Positions 1-8,350 of a DNA stretch of 64,000 bases are shown here, one piece after another; within the stretch, counting starts at the first letter, position 1; the number at the start of each line of letters is the position of its first letter. Origin of the DNA: GCA-2717185 sp964474755 (GTDB lineage: Bacteria; Pseudomonadota; Alphaproteobacteria; UBA8366; GCA-2717185). The position numbers were made by a program, and so were the translations under genes. The notes under the pieces are model-generated. The model was not told the DNA's origin. It did no database searches and saw only the letters and a list, made by a program, of their open reading frames with translations. Location of the stretch: NCBI GenBank assembly GCA_964474755.1, contig CAYYUG010000001.1, forward strand, positions 95,302-159,301, given 5' to 3'.

Positions 1-166
1 CCGCATCGATAACTTGCTGCGGTTTCTGCGCCGAAGCAGCGTTGTCGAGAAAAATCAGAGGTTTGCCATGAACCTGTTCGCTTAGGATTGGAAATTCATT
101 TCGGTAGCGGAGGACATCATAGACCATGCTGTTCGCCATCGGCATGGCATGTGCGCTATCACTCAT
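1..166 (-). CDS. sufS: Cysteine desulfurase SufS, N-terminal part (cut by window edge)
   Basis: Only the first 55 codons are in the window, read leftwards from an ATG at 166. The translation contains the PLP-enzyme N-terminal block FPILSEQVHGKPLIFLDNAA followed by SAQKPQQVIDA, typical of group II cysteine desulfurases (SufS/CsdA), which take sulfur from cysteine as a persulfide and hand it to the SufBCD scaffold. The catalytic lysine and cysteine lie beyond the edge. It starts 12 bases after the sufD stop and is the last gene visible in the suf operon. It is distinct from the NifS/IscS-like desulfurase at 5341-6450, so this organism has two desulfurases in one transcription unit. Confidence 0.93.
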   Translation of the reverse strand, partial: MSDSAHAMPMANSMVYDVLRYRNEFPILSEQVHGKPLIFLDNAASAQKPQQVIDA

Positions 167-178
167 AACGTTTTATCC

Positions 179-1474
179 CTACCCTTCACTTCGTCTTTCA
201 AGCCAATCATCGACCACGGCTTGAAAGGCTGCGCGTGGCGCATCTACTTGCATTTCGGCCAACGCCTCGCCAACGAAAGCTGCAACCAGCATGCCACGTG
301 CCGTTTCCAAATCGATGCCACGCGCGCGCAAATAGAACAGCTGCTCTTCCTCGAGCTCACCGGTCGTCGCGCCGTGACTGCATTTTACGTCGTCGGCGTA
401 GATTTCCAGTTCCGGTTTGGAATCGATCTCTGTGCCTTGCGACAGCAAAAGCGTTTTGTTTAGCTGATGCCCGTCGGTCTTCTGCGAATCCTGGCGCACC
501 AAAATCTTACCCTGGAACACGCCTCGCGCGCTTTCATCGAGTACCCCCTTATAGACCTCGCGCGAACTGCTGTTGGGCGCCGCGTGATCAACGAAAGTCG
601 TGTTGTCGATATGCTGCTCACCGCGCCCCAGATAGGCACCGTTCAGTCGGCATTCTACCCGCTCGCCGAGTTCCGTACGAACCTCGTTGCGCGCGAGCTT
701 GCCTCCAACCTGCAGAACGAAACTATCGTAGACCGCCCGATCACCAATGCGTACCAGATTTGCAGCGAGATGATACGCCTCCGATCCGTCGTTCTGCAGC
801 TTATAATGGTTCAGAACAGCGCCATCGCCGACCGATATTTCATTGACACTATTGGTAAAATAGGTCCCATCGCCAACATGGCTCTCAACAATCGTTGCCA
901 CACTCCCAACGCCCACAACAATCAAGTGTCGTGGGTGAAACGACACCGGTTCACTGCCGGCATGGCCGACCGACACGAGATGCAGTGGCTTGTCTAGCAC
1001 CACCTCATCATCCAGCTTCAGATACAAACCATCCGATAAAAGCCCAGTATTAAGGATCGCCAGCGGCAAGCCTTCCATGTCGCCAATTTGCCCTTCAAGC
1101 GAAGTCTTATCCATACTGAGCTTCGAAGCCAAGCTGTTCACTTCGACCCCTTTCGGTACGCCATTGAACGACGAAAGAGTTGGGGAATACCGCCCATTTA
1201 CAAATACTGCAATGTAGGCATCCGAAAGCGCTGCAGCCCCTTTGGGGATCGTCGCAATTTCGGTGGATTGAGACGCTTCCGCCGCAACGAAGCCAGTATG
1301 TGCCAATCTTCGCAAATTGGTGTATTTCCACGCCTCAGTCCGCGGCGTGGGCAGACCGGAAGTGCGATAAGATGCCTGTGCATCGCTGCGCAGCTGGTCT
1401 AGCCAAACCGTTCCAGCACCCGGCAGAACCGTGTCGAAAAATTGAAGAAAAGGAACTAATTGCGCCATCGTCAC
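179..1474 (-). CDS. sufD: Fe-S cluster assembly scaffold protein SufD
   Basis: 431 residues, a right-handed beta-helix scaffold subunit that pairs with SufB and SufC in the cytoplasm to build Fe-S clusters. The C-terminal third carries the conserved DDVKCSHGATTG segment at about residues 361-372, with C365 and H367 matching the E. coli SufD cysteine and histidine that take part in cluster assembly at the SufB-SufD interface. The start is a GTG whose bases overlap the sufC stop (GTGA, 4-base overlap), suggesting coupled translation; an ATG two codons downstream (1468) is an equally possible start. Length is normal for the family. No oddities seen. Confidence 0.95.
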   Translation of the reverse strand: MTMAQLVPFLQFFDTVLPGAGTVWLDQLRSDAQASYRTSGLPTPRTEAWKYTNLRRLAHTGFVAAEASQSTEIATIPKGAAALSDAYIAVFVNGRYSPTLSSFNGVPKGVEVNSLASKLSMDKTSLEGQIGDMEGLPLAILNTGLLSDGLYLKLDDEVVLDKPLHLVSVGHAGSEPVSFHPRHLIVVGVGSVATIVESHVGDGTYFTNSVNEISVGDGAVLNHYKLQNDGSEAYHLAANLVRIGDRAVYDSFVLQVGGKLARNEVRTELGERVECRLNGAYLGRGEQHIDNTTFVDHAAPNSSSREVYKGVLDESARGVFQGKILVRQDSQKTDGHQLNKTLLLSQGTEIDSKPELEIYADDVKCSHGATTGELEEEQLFYLRARGIDLETARGMLVAAFVGEALAEMQVDAPRAAFQAVVDDWLERRSEG

Positions 1475-2229
1475 GCGGCCTCTGCTCCGGCGAAGGAGGC
1501 GTAACCCTTCTCTTCCAGTTCCAATGCTAGCATCTTATCGCCGGACTGGATTATCTTGCCGCCGGCCAAGATATGCACCTGGTCCGGCACGATGTGGTCG
1601 AGCAGGCGTTGGTAGTGGGTGATTATCAGCATGCTGCGCTCTGCCCCGCGCAGTGCGTTGACGCCGTCTGCGACGATCTTCAGAGCATCGATATCAAGGC
1701 CAGAATCCGTCTCGTCCAAAACGGAAAATTTCGGCTCCAGCACCGCCATCTGCAGCACCTCATTGCGCTTCTTCTCGCCACCGGAGAAACCTACATTGAG
1801 GGCGCGCCGCAGCATATCATCATTAATGTTCAGCGCGCCGGCCTTCTCGCGCACGAACTTAAGGAACTGCATGGCGTCGAGCGCTCCCTCCCCACGATGC
1901 TCCCGCACCGCATTGACGGCTGTCTTCAAAAACGTCGTCGTCGCAACACCCGGGATCTCGACGGGATATTGGAAGGCGAGGAACATGCCGGACCTAGCGC
2001 GTTCATCCACCGCCATTTCCAACAGATTTTGCCCGTCAAACAAAACCTGTCCCGAGGTCACTTCGTACCCGTCCCGCCCCGCCAACACATATGACAGCGT
2101 GCTCTTGCCCGAGCCGTTCGGGCCCATAATCGCGTGCACTTCACCTGCGTCGATAGTGAGATCAATCCCTTTGAGAATTTCCTTCCCGTCGACAGTGGCG
2201 TGTAGATCACAAATTTCGATCAATGACAT
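1471..2229 (-). CDS. sufC: Fe-S cluster assembly ATPase SufC
   Basis: 252-residue ABC-type ATPase that drives the SufBCD scaffold. Visible motifs: Walker A GPNGSGKST at residues 36-44, Q-loop around FQYPVEIPG (86-94), ABC signature FSGGEKKRNE at 148-157 and Walker B ending in LDETDSGLD at 171-179. The SGGEKKR form of the signature and the long alpha-helical insert with the FLK segment are typical of SufC rather than of transport ATPases. The ATG at 2229 lies 49 bases after the sufB stop; its stop overlaps the sufD start. Length and motifs are complete. Confidence 0.96.
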   Translation of the reverse strand: MSLIEICDLHATVDGKEILKGIDLTIDAGEVHAIMGPNGSGKSTLSYVLAGRDGYEVTSGQVLFDGQNLLEMAVDERARSGMFLAFQYPVEIPGVATTTFLKTAVNAVREHRGEGALDAMQFLKFVREKAGALNINDDMLRRALNVGFSGGEKKRNEVLQMAVLEPKFSVLDETDSGLDIDALKIVADGVNALRGAERSMLIITHYQRLLDHIVPDQVHILAGGKIIQSGDKMLALELEEKGYASFAGAEAA

Positions 2230-2278
2230 ACTGTATGTTCCCGGACTTTAAATTGCCTGACGTCTTGCGTTTTTGCGC

Positions 2279-3736
2279 TTAGCCCACACTGCCTTCCAGG
2301 CTGATACCGATTAGTTTTTGCGCCTCTACGGCGAACTCCATCGGCAGCGTTTTCATAACTTCCTTGCAAAACCCATTGACTATGACTGACACCGCCTCTT
2401 CCGTCGATAATCCGCGTTGCGAACAGTAGAAAAGTTGGTCCTCGCTAATTTTCGCCGTCGTCGCCTCGTGCTCGACACGCGCAGACGGGTTGCTGGTCTC
2501 AATATAGGGCACGGTGTGCGCACCACATTGATCACCTATCAAAAGGCTGTCGCATTGCGTGAAGTTGCGCGCCCCTTCCGCGCTGGCCATGACCTTGACA
2601 AGGCCTCGATAGCTTTGATCGGCTCGGCCGGCAGATATGCCCTTAGAAATGATCGTCGAGCGGGTGTTCTTGCCAATATGGATCATCTTCGTGCCGGTAT
2701 CAGCTTGCTGTCGGTTCGCCGTAATCGCAACGGAATAAAACTCACCGACTGAGTTGTCGCCCATCAACAAGCAACTTGGATATTTCCAGGTAATCGCCGA
2801 ACCGGTCTCAACCTGCGTCCAAGCAATCTTTGAATTATTGCCACGACAGGCGCCCCGCTTGGTGACGAAGTTGTAGATTCCACCGCGACCTTCTTCGTCA
2901 CCCGGATACCAGTTTTGCACGGTTGAATATTTGATCTCTGCGTCGTCCAGCGCAACCAATTCAACAACCGCCGCGTGCAACTGATGCTCATCGCGTTGCG
3001 GCGCCGTGCAGCCTTCAAGGTAGCTTACATAGGAGCCTTCATCGGCGATAATTAGGGTGCGCTCGAATTGCCCGGTGTTCTCCGCATTGATCCGAAAATA
3101 GGTCGACAGTTCCATAGGGCAGCGCACGCCCTTAGGAATGTAAACGAAAGAACCGTCTGTGAAGACGGCACAATTTAGGCAGGCGTGCTTATTGTCTGCA
3201 TAAGGGACGACAGAGCCGAGATATTTTTTCACCAGTTCCGGGTGTTCCTGCACAGCTTCCGAGAAGGAGCAGAAAATAACCCCTACTTCTTCCAACTTCT
3301 TTTTGTAGGTCGTAGCTACCGAGACGCTGTCAAAAACAGCATCGACTGCAATACCGGCCAGCACTTCCTGTTCACGCAGCGGGATACCAAGCTTCTCGTA
3401 GGTCTCGAGTAGTTTTGGGTCAACCTCATCAAGGTTTTTCGGCTTTTCGGCGTCCGACTTAGGAGCGGAAAAATAATAGGCATCCTGATAGTCAATCGGA
3501 GAAAATTCGACCTTCGCCCATTCCGGTTCCGGCATCGTTAGCCAGTAGCGGTAGGCTTTCAGACGCCATTCCAACATCCATTCCGGCTCATCCTTTTTCG
3601 CCGAAATAAAGCGTATAGTGTCTTCATTCAGGCCCTTCGGCGCGCTTTCCTGCTCAATATCGGTGACGAAGCCATGCTTATAGCCATCCCCCGAGATAGA
3701 GCTGACCTGTTCCAGCGTTTCCGTGCTAACCGCCAT
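2279..3736 (-). CDS. sufB: Fe-S cluster assembly scaffold protein SufB
   Basis: 485 residues, usual length for SufB, the scaffold subunit that receives sulfur from SufS and on which the nascent cluster forms. The conserved block LEGCTAP, followed by HAAVVELVALDDAEIKYSTV, contains the cysteine corresponding to the sulfur-accepting residue of E. coli SufB; the C-terminal SVGEFYSVAIT, TRSTIISKGIS and RVEHEATTAKISEDQLFY blocks are all present. The ATG at 3736 lies 2 bases after the stop of the Rrf2 regulator, so regulator and scaffold are translated from the same message. Confidence 0.97.
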   Translation of the reverse strand: MAVSTETLEQVSSISGDGYKHGFVTDIEQESAPKGLNEDTIRFISAKKDEPEWMLEWRLKAYRYWLTMPEPEWAKVEFSPIDYQDAYYFSAPKSDAEKPKNLDEVDPKLLETYEKLGIPLREQEVLAGIAVDAVFDSVSVATTYKKKLEEVGVIFCSFSEAVQEHPELVKKYLGSVVPYADNKHACLNCAVFTDGSFVYIPKGVRCPMELSTYFRINAENTGQFERTLIIADEGSYVSYLEGCTAPQRDEHQLHAAVVELVALDDAEIKYSTVQNWYPGDEEGRGGIYNFVTKRGACRGNNSKIAWTQVETGSAITWKYPSCLLMGDNSVGEFYSVAITANRQQADTGTKMIHIGKNTRSTIISKGISAGRADQSYRGLVKVMASAEGARNFTQCDSLLIGDQCGAHTVPYIETSNPSARVEHEATTAKISEDQLFYCSQRGLSTEEAVSVIVNGFCKEVMKTLPMEFAVEAQKLIGISLEGSVG

Positions 3737-3738
3737 TG

Positions 3739-4203
3739 CTAAACTTGCCCCCGCGCTTCTACCGATGTTTCTGATTTCAACGGCGGTAGTTCCTCAAAAC
3801 CCGCATAGACCAAATCGGAAAGTGAAACTGCCTCGAGCGCGCCTCGGATCGCATCGTTGACCTTTTCCCATCCGCCGCGGATCGGACACAGACTTTCGAC
3901 CTGACAATGAGTATCCGACGCCTCAACACAGGCCGTCAAAGCAACTGGTCCTTCCAATGCTTCAACGATTGCCGCGACAGAAATTTCGTCCGGCCCGCAC
4001 GACAAGCTATAACCCCCATGGGCGCCACGATGCGACACAACAAGATCGCTGCGTGCCAAGGTTTTCAATACTTTGCTGACCATCGGCGCCGGCAACCCTG
4101 TAACTTCAGCGAGTTCGGGCGCCGTCATTAAGCTATTACTGCGGTGAGCCATCTGCGAGAGAACCACCACACCGTAGTCTATCATTCGACTAAGTTTTAG
4201 CAC
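3739..4203 (-). CDS. Rrf2-family Fe-S regulator of the suf operon
   Basis: 154 residues with an N-terminal winged helix (LSRMIDYGVVVLSQMA, then ELAEVTGLPAPMVSKVLKTL as recognition helix) and the RGAHGGY wing typical of Rrf2 proteins. Three cysteines, C92, C100 and C106 (C-x7-C-x5-C), sit where IscR and related regulators ligate an Fe-S cluster, so this is probably a sensor of Fe-S status that controls the operon it heads. It is the first gene of the sufBCDS run and follows a 117-base gap after tenA. The subfamily resembles the SUF-specific Rrf2 regulators rather than classic IscR. Function inferred from family and position. Confidence 0.88.
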   Translation of the reverse strand: MLKLSRMIDYGVVVLSQMAHRSNSLMTAPELAEVTGLPAPMVSKVLKTLARSDLVVSHRGAHGGYSLSCGPDEISVAAIVEALEGPVALTACVEASDTHCQVESLCPIRGGWEKVNDAIRGALEAVSLSDLVYAGFEELPPLKSETSVEARGQV

Positions 4204-4320
4204 GCCAATTCCAATCTGTACCTAATCAGTGCTGTTTAGAAAATGTTTCATTTGATAGGTTATTTCAAGCCCTATACTGCGGTTTTTTCCGTAAATCTAA
4301 ATTTTTTGGAATTCCCTACA
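4204..4320 (-). promoter_or_regulatory. AT-rich gap upstream of the suf regulator; possible promoter
   Basis: This 117-base gap between tenA and the Rrf2 regulator is the only long gap inside the unit between the NifS-like gene and sufS, so an internal suf promoter is expected here. On the minus strand a TTGAAA hexamer (4245-4250) could be a -35 element, but the -10 hexamer at the usual spacing (CATTTT) is poor. No clear Rrf2 operator dyad was recognised. Treat as a likely promoter region, not a mapped promoter. Confidence 0.3.
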
Positions 4321-5001
4321 TTATCCGGCAGCGTCAATGCCCATTTGCCAGAATCCTGCCTCCAACCTGGTCGCTTCGGAAAAGATGCGGGTTAGACTTT
4401 CTGTTCGGCCTGCCCCACCTCGCCGTTGCAAGAGCCGGTCGAGTTGCGCTGCATGCGCGTGGGCGACTTCCTGATAGTCGTCGGCAGCGTAACTGTCGAT
4501 CCATTCCTGGTAGGGATTGTCTTTATCCCGAGCCGCCGCGTTTTCAACGAGCCATACGCCAATTTCTGCATAACCAATAACGCATGGGGCCAATGCCGTT
4601 GCAAGGTCAAGTGAATCGCCGGACAGACCACACTCCAAAACATATCGCGTATACGCCATATTAGCCGGATCCTCCGGTAGTGCCGCCATCTCAGGTTCGC
4701 TAATACCCCAACGTTCACAAAAAGCGACATGCAGCCCCATCTCGGTATCCAAAATTGCGGAAACGGCACCCGCAGCCAATCGCAGTTCCTCAAGGTCCTC
4801 GGCTTTGAATGCAGACAGTGCATATGCTCGAGCGAAATGCATCAGAAACAGATAGTCCTGCTGCAGATAATAGCGAAATGATGTCTCAGGCAGCGTGCCT
4901 GCGCCCAACTCCAGAACGAACCGGTGTCTGGTATACGCTTCCCAATCGGACTGACAGGCCGACTTCAGACGATTAAACAGCGCGTATTCCAAATTGTTCA
5001 T
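4321..5001 (-). CDS. tenA: TenA-family thiaminase II / aminopyrimidine aminohydrolase
   Basis: 226 residues, all-helical TenA fold. Family landmarks are visible: D49 in QQDYLFL, the active-site cysteine C140 in ALAPCVIGYAEIG, and the C-terminal E214 in TRLEAGFW. TenA enzymes hydrolyse degraded thiamine pyrimidines (aminomethyl-HMP) for salvage, or cleave thiamine. The ATG overlaps the ferredoxin stop by 4 bases (ATGA), so the two are translationally coupled. Its place between a ferredoxin and the suf regulator is not explained by thiamine salvage alone; some TenA-like proteins have no proven thiamine role, so the exact substrate is open. Confidence 0.87.
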   Translation of the reverse strand: MNNLEYALFNRLKSACQSDWEAYTRHRFVLELGAGTLPETSFRYYLQQDYLFLMHFARAYALSAFKAEDLEELRLAAGAVSAILDTEMGLHVAFCERWGISEPEMAALPEDPANMAYTRYVLECGLSGDSLDLATALAPCVIGYAEIGVWLVENAAARDKDNPYQEWIDSYAADDYQEVAHAHAAQLDRLLQRRGGAGRTESLTRIFSEATRLEAGFWQMGIDAAG

Positions 5002-5330
5002 CTCAAAAGAATATTATGAATTACCGGCGGCAAGCGGACTGTCAGACCATCAAGGGAGTTGCTCAGCGTAATTTGACAACCTAACCGCGATGTCCGGGTC
5101 AGGCCGACCGCCAAGTCAAGCATATCTTCTTCGTCCTCCTCTGGCGGCAGCAACTTACCATGCCATTCCTGTTCGACGATAACGTGACAAGTAGAACAGG
5201 CCATGACGCCTTCACACGCTCCTTCGATATCAATATCGTTGCGGTGCGCAACTTCCAAGATCGTCGAGCCAGATGGCGCATCGACTTCCTTGTGAGCGCC
5301 ATTAGCCTCGATGAAAACCATCTTCACCAT
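4998..5330 (-). CDS. [2Fe-2S] ferredoxin, adrenodoxin/Isc type
   Basis: 110 residues. The cluster ligands are C39, C45, C48 and C85 in the pattern C-x5-C-x2-C-x36-C (CEGVMACSTC and later SRLGCQI), which is the vertebrate-type/Isc ferredoxin signature rather than the plant type. Such ferredoxins supply electrons for Fe-S cluster assembly and some P450s. It begins 10 bases after the cysteine desulfurase stop and overlaps tenA, so desulfurase, ferredoxin and TenA form a tight sub-operon. A second in-frame ATG three codons in is an alternative start. Confidence 0.92.
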   Translation of the reverse strand: MVKMVFIEANGAHKEVDAPSGSTILEVAHRNDIDIEGACEGVMACSTCHVIVEQEWHGKLLPPEEDEEDMLDLAVGLTRTSRLGCQITLSNSLDGLTVRLPPVIHNILLR

Positions 5331-5340
5331 TCTCTTTCTC

Positions 5341-6450
5341 CTATGCGGCGGGGCGCCGACCAGTGCGGGCGCTCAAGTCTGATAGCACCGTAATGAGGCG
5401 CGCCACATCGTCCTTTGTATTTTCCGGACCAAGACTAACGCGGATCGCACACCCAGCTAGCGCTTCTGGTACGCCCATCGCCAACAAAACATGGCTTGGG
5501 GTCACCTTGCCTGACGAGCAGGCTGAGCCAGCACTGACTGCAATTCCTGCCAAATCTAGCGCCATGATCTGCGTTTCAGACCGCAAGCCCGGCACAGCAA
5601 AACAGCTCGTATTAGGAAGCCGCATTGCGCGGTTTCCATAAATTATAGCGTCAGGCAATGACTGGACCAATGCCGCTTCCAGACCGTCACGCAACATCGC
5701 GACTTCCTGCATATGAGCTAAATCCTCGCGTACCAGTCGGGCAGCAACCCCGAAGCCTACAATTCCTGCGACGTTCTCGGTTCCCGCCCGGCGTCCTCGT
5801 TCCTGCCCGCCTCCTTTGATTTGCGAAAGCACCGGCATGTCCTCACCAAGTACCAACGCGCCAATGCCCTGAGGTCCGCCCAGCTTATGAGCAGACAAGC
5901 TGGCCATGGAGGCGCCCAATGCCGGTACATCTATCGCGATGCGCCCCGCCGCTTGCACCACATCAGTGTGAACTATGGCACCTGCTTCATTGGCAATGGT
6001 AACGATGTCAACAACTGGTTGGACCACACCCGTTTCGTTGTTTGCCAACATCACGCATACCAATGGCGCTGGAGCGGATAAAGTATGCCGCAACGCGGCC
6101 AAATCGACCACACCGTCAGTATCTACCGGCAAACGGTTCCCACACTGATCAGCCTGCAGCACAGAATCGTGTTCTATCGCAGAAACGATAATTGGATGCC
6201 GACCCGACGCCTTGAGGGCCAGATTGTTCGCCTCTGTGCCACCGCTGGTAAAGATCACCCGGTCGGCAGTAACACCTACAAGGATTGCGACTTCCGCACG
6301 TGCATCTTCGATGAGTTGGCGATGGCGCCGGCCAAAGGCGTGCACCGACGACGCGTTACCCACTTGCTGCATCACATCGGTCATCGCATCAATAACTGCC
6401 TGCCGCATCGGCGACGATGCATTGTGATCGAGGTAGACGGGAGCGTGCAT
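5341..6450 (-). CDS. NifS/IscS-like cysteine desulfurase
   Basis: 369 residues from the ATG at 6450 (an in-frame TTG at 6477 would add nine residues; the ATG gives the usual family start APVYLDHNASSP). PLP-dependent fold type I: cofactor-stacking H94 (AIEHDSVL), PLP lysine K189 (SAHKLGGPQG), RAGTEN at 221-226, and the catalytic cysteine C311 in SAGSACSSGK, the short-loop arrangement of group I (NifS/IscS) enzymes. It therefore differs from the SufS-type enzyme downstream. It heads a ferredoxin-tenA pair and lies downstream of cysE, so cysteine supply and desulfuration are co-encoded. Confidence 0.93.
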   Translation of the reverse strand: MHAPVYLDHNASSPMRQAVIDAMTDVMQQVGNASSVHAFGRRHRQLIEDARAEVAILVGVTADRVIFTSGGTEANNLALKASGRHPIIVSAIEHDSVLQADQCGNRLPVDTDGVVDLAALRHTLSAPAPLVCVMLANNETGVVQPVVDIVTIANEAGAIVHTDVVQAAGRIAIDVPALGASMASLSAHKLGGPQGIGALVLGEDMPVLSQIKGGGQERGRRAGTENVAGIVGFGVAARLVREDLAHMQEVAMLRDGLEAALVQSLPDAIIYGNRAMRLPNTSCFAVPGLRSETQIMALDLAGIAVSAGSACSSGKVTPSHVLLAMGVPEALAGCAIRVSLGPENTKDDVARLITVLSDLSARTGRRPAA

Positions 6451-6584
6451 CTGTCTCTGTGTATCCAGTTTTGACAATCTGTTCTGGCGCTATCGCGCGT
6501 GCCCGCTGTTTGCAATAAACAATTCCGCTGAATCCTGGCACTCGTCTCTCACAAACGCCTGAGACAGTGACTAAACCTAGTAAT

Positions 6585-6685
6585 CAGATAGCAATATCGG
6601 CATGCGCAATTGGCTTTCTATCACTTTGCATGAAGAAATTGACCATGGACGTCAAAGAATAATGTCCTTTCGCAGTCAACCGCAC
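6585..6685 (-). pseudogene. Remnant of an Rrf2/IscR-type regulator gene
   Basis: From a GTG at 6685, with a strong ribosome-binding site (GGAAGGA, 7-base spacer), the reading frame encodes MRLTAKGHYSLTSMVNFF, then PIAHADIA, which is the start of an Rrf2 winged helix (compare the family opening MRLTTKGRYAVTAM). A TGA at 6584-6586 ends it after 33 codons, and the following ~100 bases up to the cysteine desulfurase show no continuation in any frame; a whole gene would need about 450 bases. The position, between cysE and a NifS-like gene, is where iscR commonly sits. Translation may still start here, but the DNA-binding domain is incomplete. Confidence 0.7.
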
Positions 6686-6744
6686 AGTGACGTCCTTCCC
6701 GTGTTCAAGCTGGTACTACCCGCCTCGCCGCCCGTAGCGACCTA

Positions 6745-7497
6745 TTATTTTTCATTATGGGTGACCGCACTAGCATCATCATTGTCGAAACCGATTGCAG
6801 TTCCCGAGGCCGAGAACCCGGTTTCCCGCCTCTCCATTTCTTCGATCTGCGCTTTGAGCATAGTGACCTGGTCCATGAGTCCATCAAGCGCGCGCGCAAC
6901 AGGATCCGTGATATCACCGATCGGCGTACCATACGGCGCGAATTGCTCTGGATCGCCTACAGCTTGCCGAACTACAGCTCGCCCCGGAATCCCGACGACG
7001 GTCACACCCTCTGGCACGTCTTTAGTCACAACAGAGTTGGCACCAATTCGTGCGCCTCGGCCAATGGTGATCGGACCGAGGACCTGCGCTCCCGATCCAA
7101 CGATGACGCCATCCAGCAATGTCGGGTGTCGCTTCTGCTCCCGCTGACTGTCGCTATCGACTGCCGGTGAAACACCACCCAGTGTCACATCGTGATAAAG
7201 CGTAACATCTTTGCCAATCTCCGCCGTTTCACCGACTACCACGCCCATACCATGATCTACGAAGAAACGCTGACCGATCTTCGCAGCGGGGTGAATCTCG
7301 ATGCCCGTCAGAAAACGGCCAGCATGCGAAATTAATCGACCGAGCACACGCCATCCACGCCGCCACAGCCAACTGGCTATGCGATGCATGGTAATGGCGT
7401 GAAACCCGGGGTAGCAAAGAATTACTTCAATTGACGACCGTGCTGCGGGGTCCCGCTCTTTAATGCCTCGAATTTCTTCGCGGATAGTATTGAACAT
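6745..7497 (-). CDS. cysE: Serine O-acetyltransferase CysE
   Basis: 250 residues. After a short helical N-terminus (residues 1-60) comes the left-handed beta-helix of hexapeptide repeats, with the catalytic block FVDHGMGVVVGETA and DVTLGG, matching CysE/EpsC serine acetyltransferases. It makes O-acetylserine from serine and acetyl-CoA, the first step of cysteine synthesis, in the cytoplasm. The N-terminal domain is shorter than in E. coli CysE, as in many alphaproteobacteria and Gram-positives. The tail beyond about residue 215 is a low-complexity extension rich in acidic residues. It heads the minus-strand Fe-S unit and thus supplies substrate for the desulfurases downstream. Confidence 0.94.
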   Translation of the reverse strand: MFNTIREEIRGIKERDPAARSSIEVILCYPGFHAITMHRIASWLWRRGWRVLGRLISHAGRFLTGIEIHPAAKIGQRFFVDHGMGVVVGETAEIGKDVTLYHDVTLGGVSPAVDSDSQREQKRHPTLLDGVIVGSGAQVLGPITIGRGARIGANSVVTKDVPEGVTVVGIPGRAVVRQAVGDPEQFAPYGTPIGDITDPVARALDGLMDQVTMLKAQIEEMERRETGFSASGTAIGFDNDDASAVTHNEK

Positions 7498-7695
7498 TAC
7501 GCACCGTGCTTATGTTATAAGCAGTCGCCGATTTAACGATATAAGTGCCTGATTAAGACAGTCAAGTCCTCTTAATTCCGTTTATCCTTGTTGCACAAAG
7601 GCTTGGCAAGTAAAAATGCTGCATTTCAGCAAATAGCCAACCGTTCGTCCCACATCGGATGGTGGATGAGAAGCAAGTAAACAACCGGAGATCCC

Positions 7696-8349
7696 ATGCC
7701 AGAAGTGACAATCAATGGCCCGGAAGGCCGTATCGAAGGCCGTTATTTCCATTCCAAGACCCCAAATGCGCCGATCGCCCTGTTCTTACATCCGCATCCG
7801 CAGTACAGCGGCACGATGAATAACAAGGTGGTCTACTCGCTCTACCACGCCTTCGCTAAACGAGGCTTCTCCTGCTTGCGGTTCAATTTCCGTGGTATTG
7901 GAAGATCGCAAGGGGCCTTTTCGCGCGGCGAAGGTGAAATGTCCGACGCAGCCTCGGCGTTAGACTGGCTGCAAAGCAACAACGCTGACGCACCACAATG
8001 CTGGATCGCTGGATTCTCATTTGGCGCCTGGATCGGCATGCAACTACTGATGCGCCGGCCGGAGATCAGCGGTTTTATTTCTGTCGCCCCACCCGCCAAT
8101 ATGTATGACTTTTCTTTCCTGGCCCCCTGCCCTGCCTCGGGTTTGGTCATTCAAGGGGCCGAAGACGAAATAGTCCCACTGGATTCTGTTGAGAAGCTGA
8201 TCGACAAACTGCGTCAGCAAAAAGGCATTACGATTGACCACCGTATCGTCCCCGGCGCCAATCATTTTTTTCACGGGGCGATGGACACTTTGGTCGACCA
8301 CGTAGGTAATTATATCGACTCCGCGGTGGGCGAAAAAGCCGGCGCCTGA
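7696..8349 (+). CDS. Alpha/beta hydrolase (COG2945-type)
   Basis: 217 residues with a compact alpha/beta hydrolase fold. The HPHPQYSGTM segment (32-41) holds the oxyanion region, the nucleophile elbow is GFSFGAW with S108, and the likely acid and base are D157 (GAEDEIVP) and H190 (PGANHFF). Proteins of this small group are annotated as esterases or dienelactone-hydrolase-like enzymes; the natural substrate is unknown. The ATG follows GGAG with normal spacing. It is divergent from cysE and the two stop codons with anmK are separated by one base. Relatives are often found beside Fe-S assembly genes in alphaproteobacteria, which fits here. Confidence 0.85.
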   Translation: MPEVTINGPEGRIEGRYFHSKTPNAPIALFLHPHPQYSGTMNNKVVYSLYHAFAKRGFSCLRFNFRGIGRSQGAFSRGEGEMSDAASALDWLQSNNADAPQCWIAGFSFGAWIGMQLLMRRPEISGFISVAPPANMYDFSFLAPCPASGLVIQGAEDEIVPLDSVEKLIDKLRQQKGITIDHRIVPGANHFFHGAMDTLVDHVGNYIDSAVGEKAGA

Positions 8350-8350
8350 A

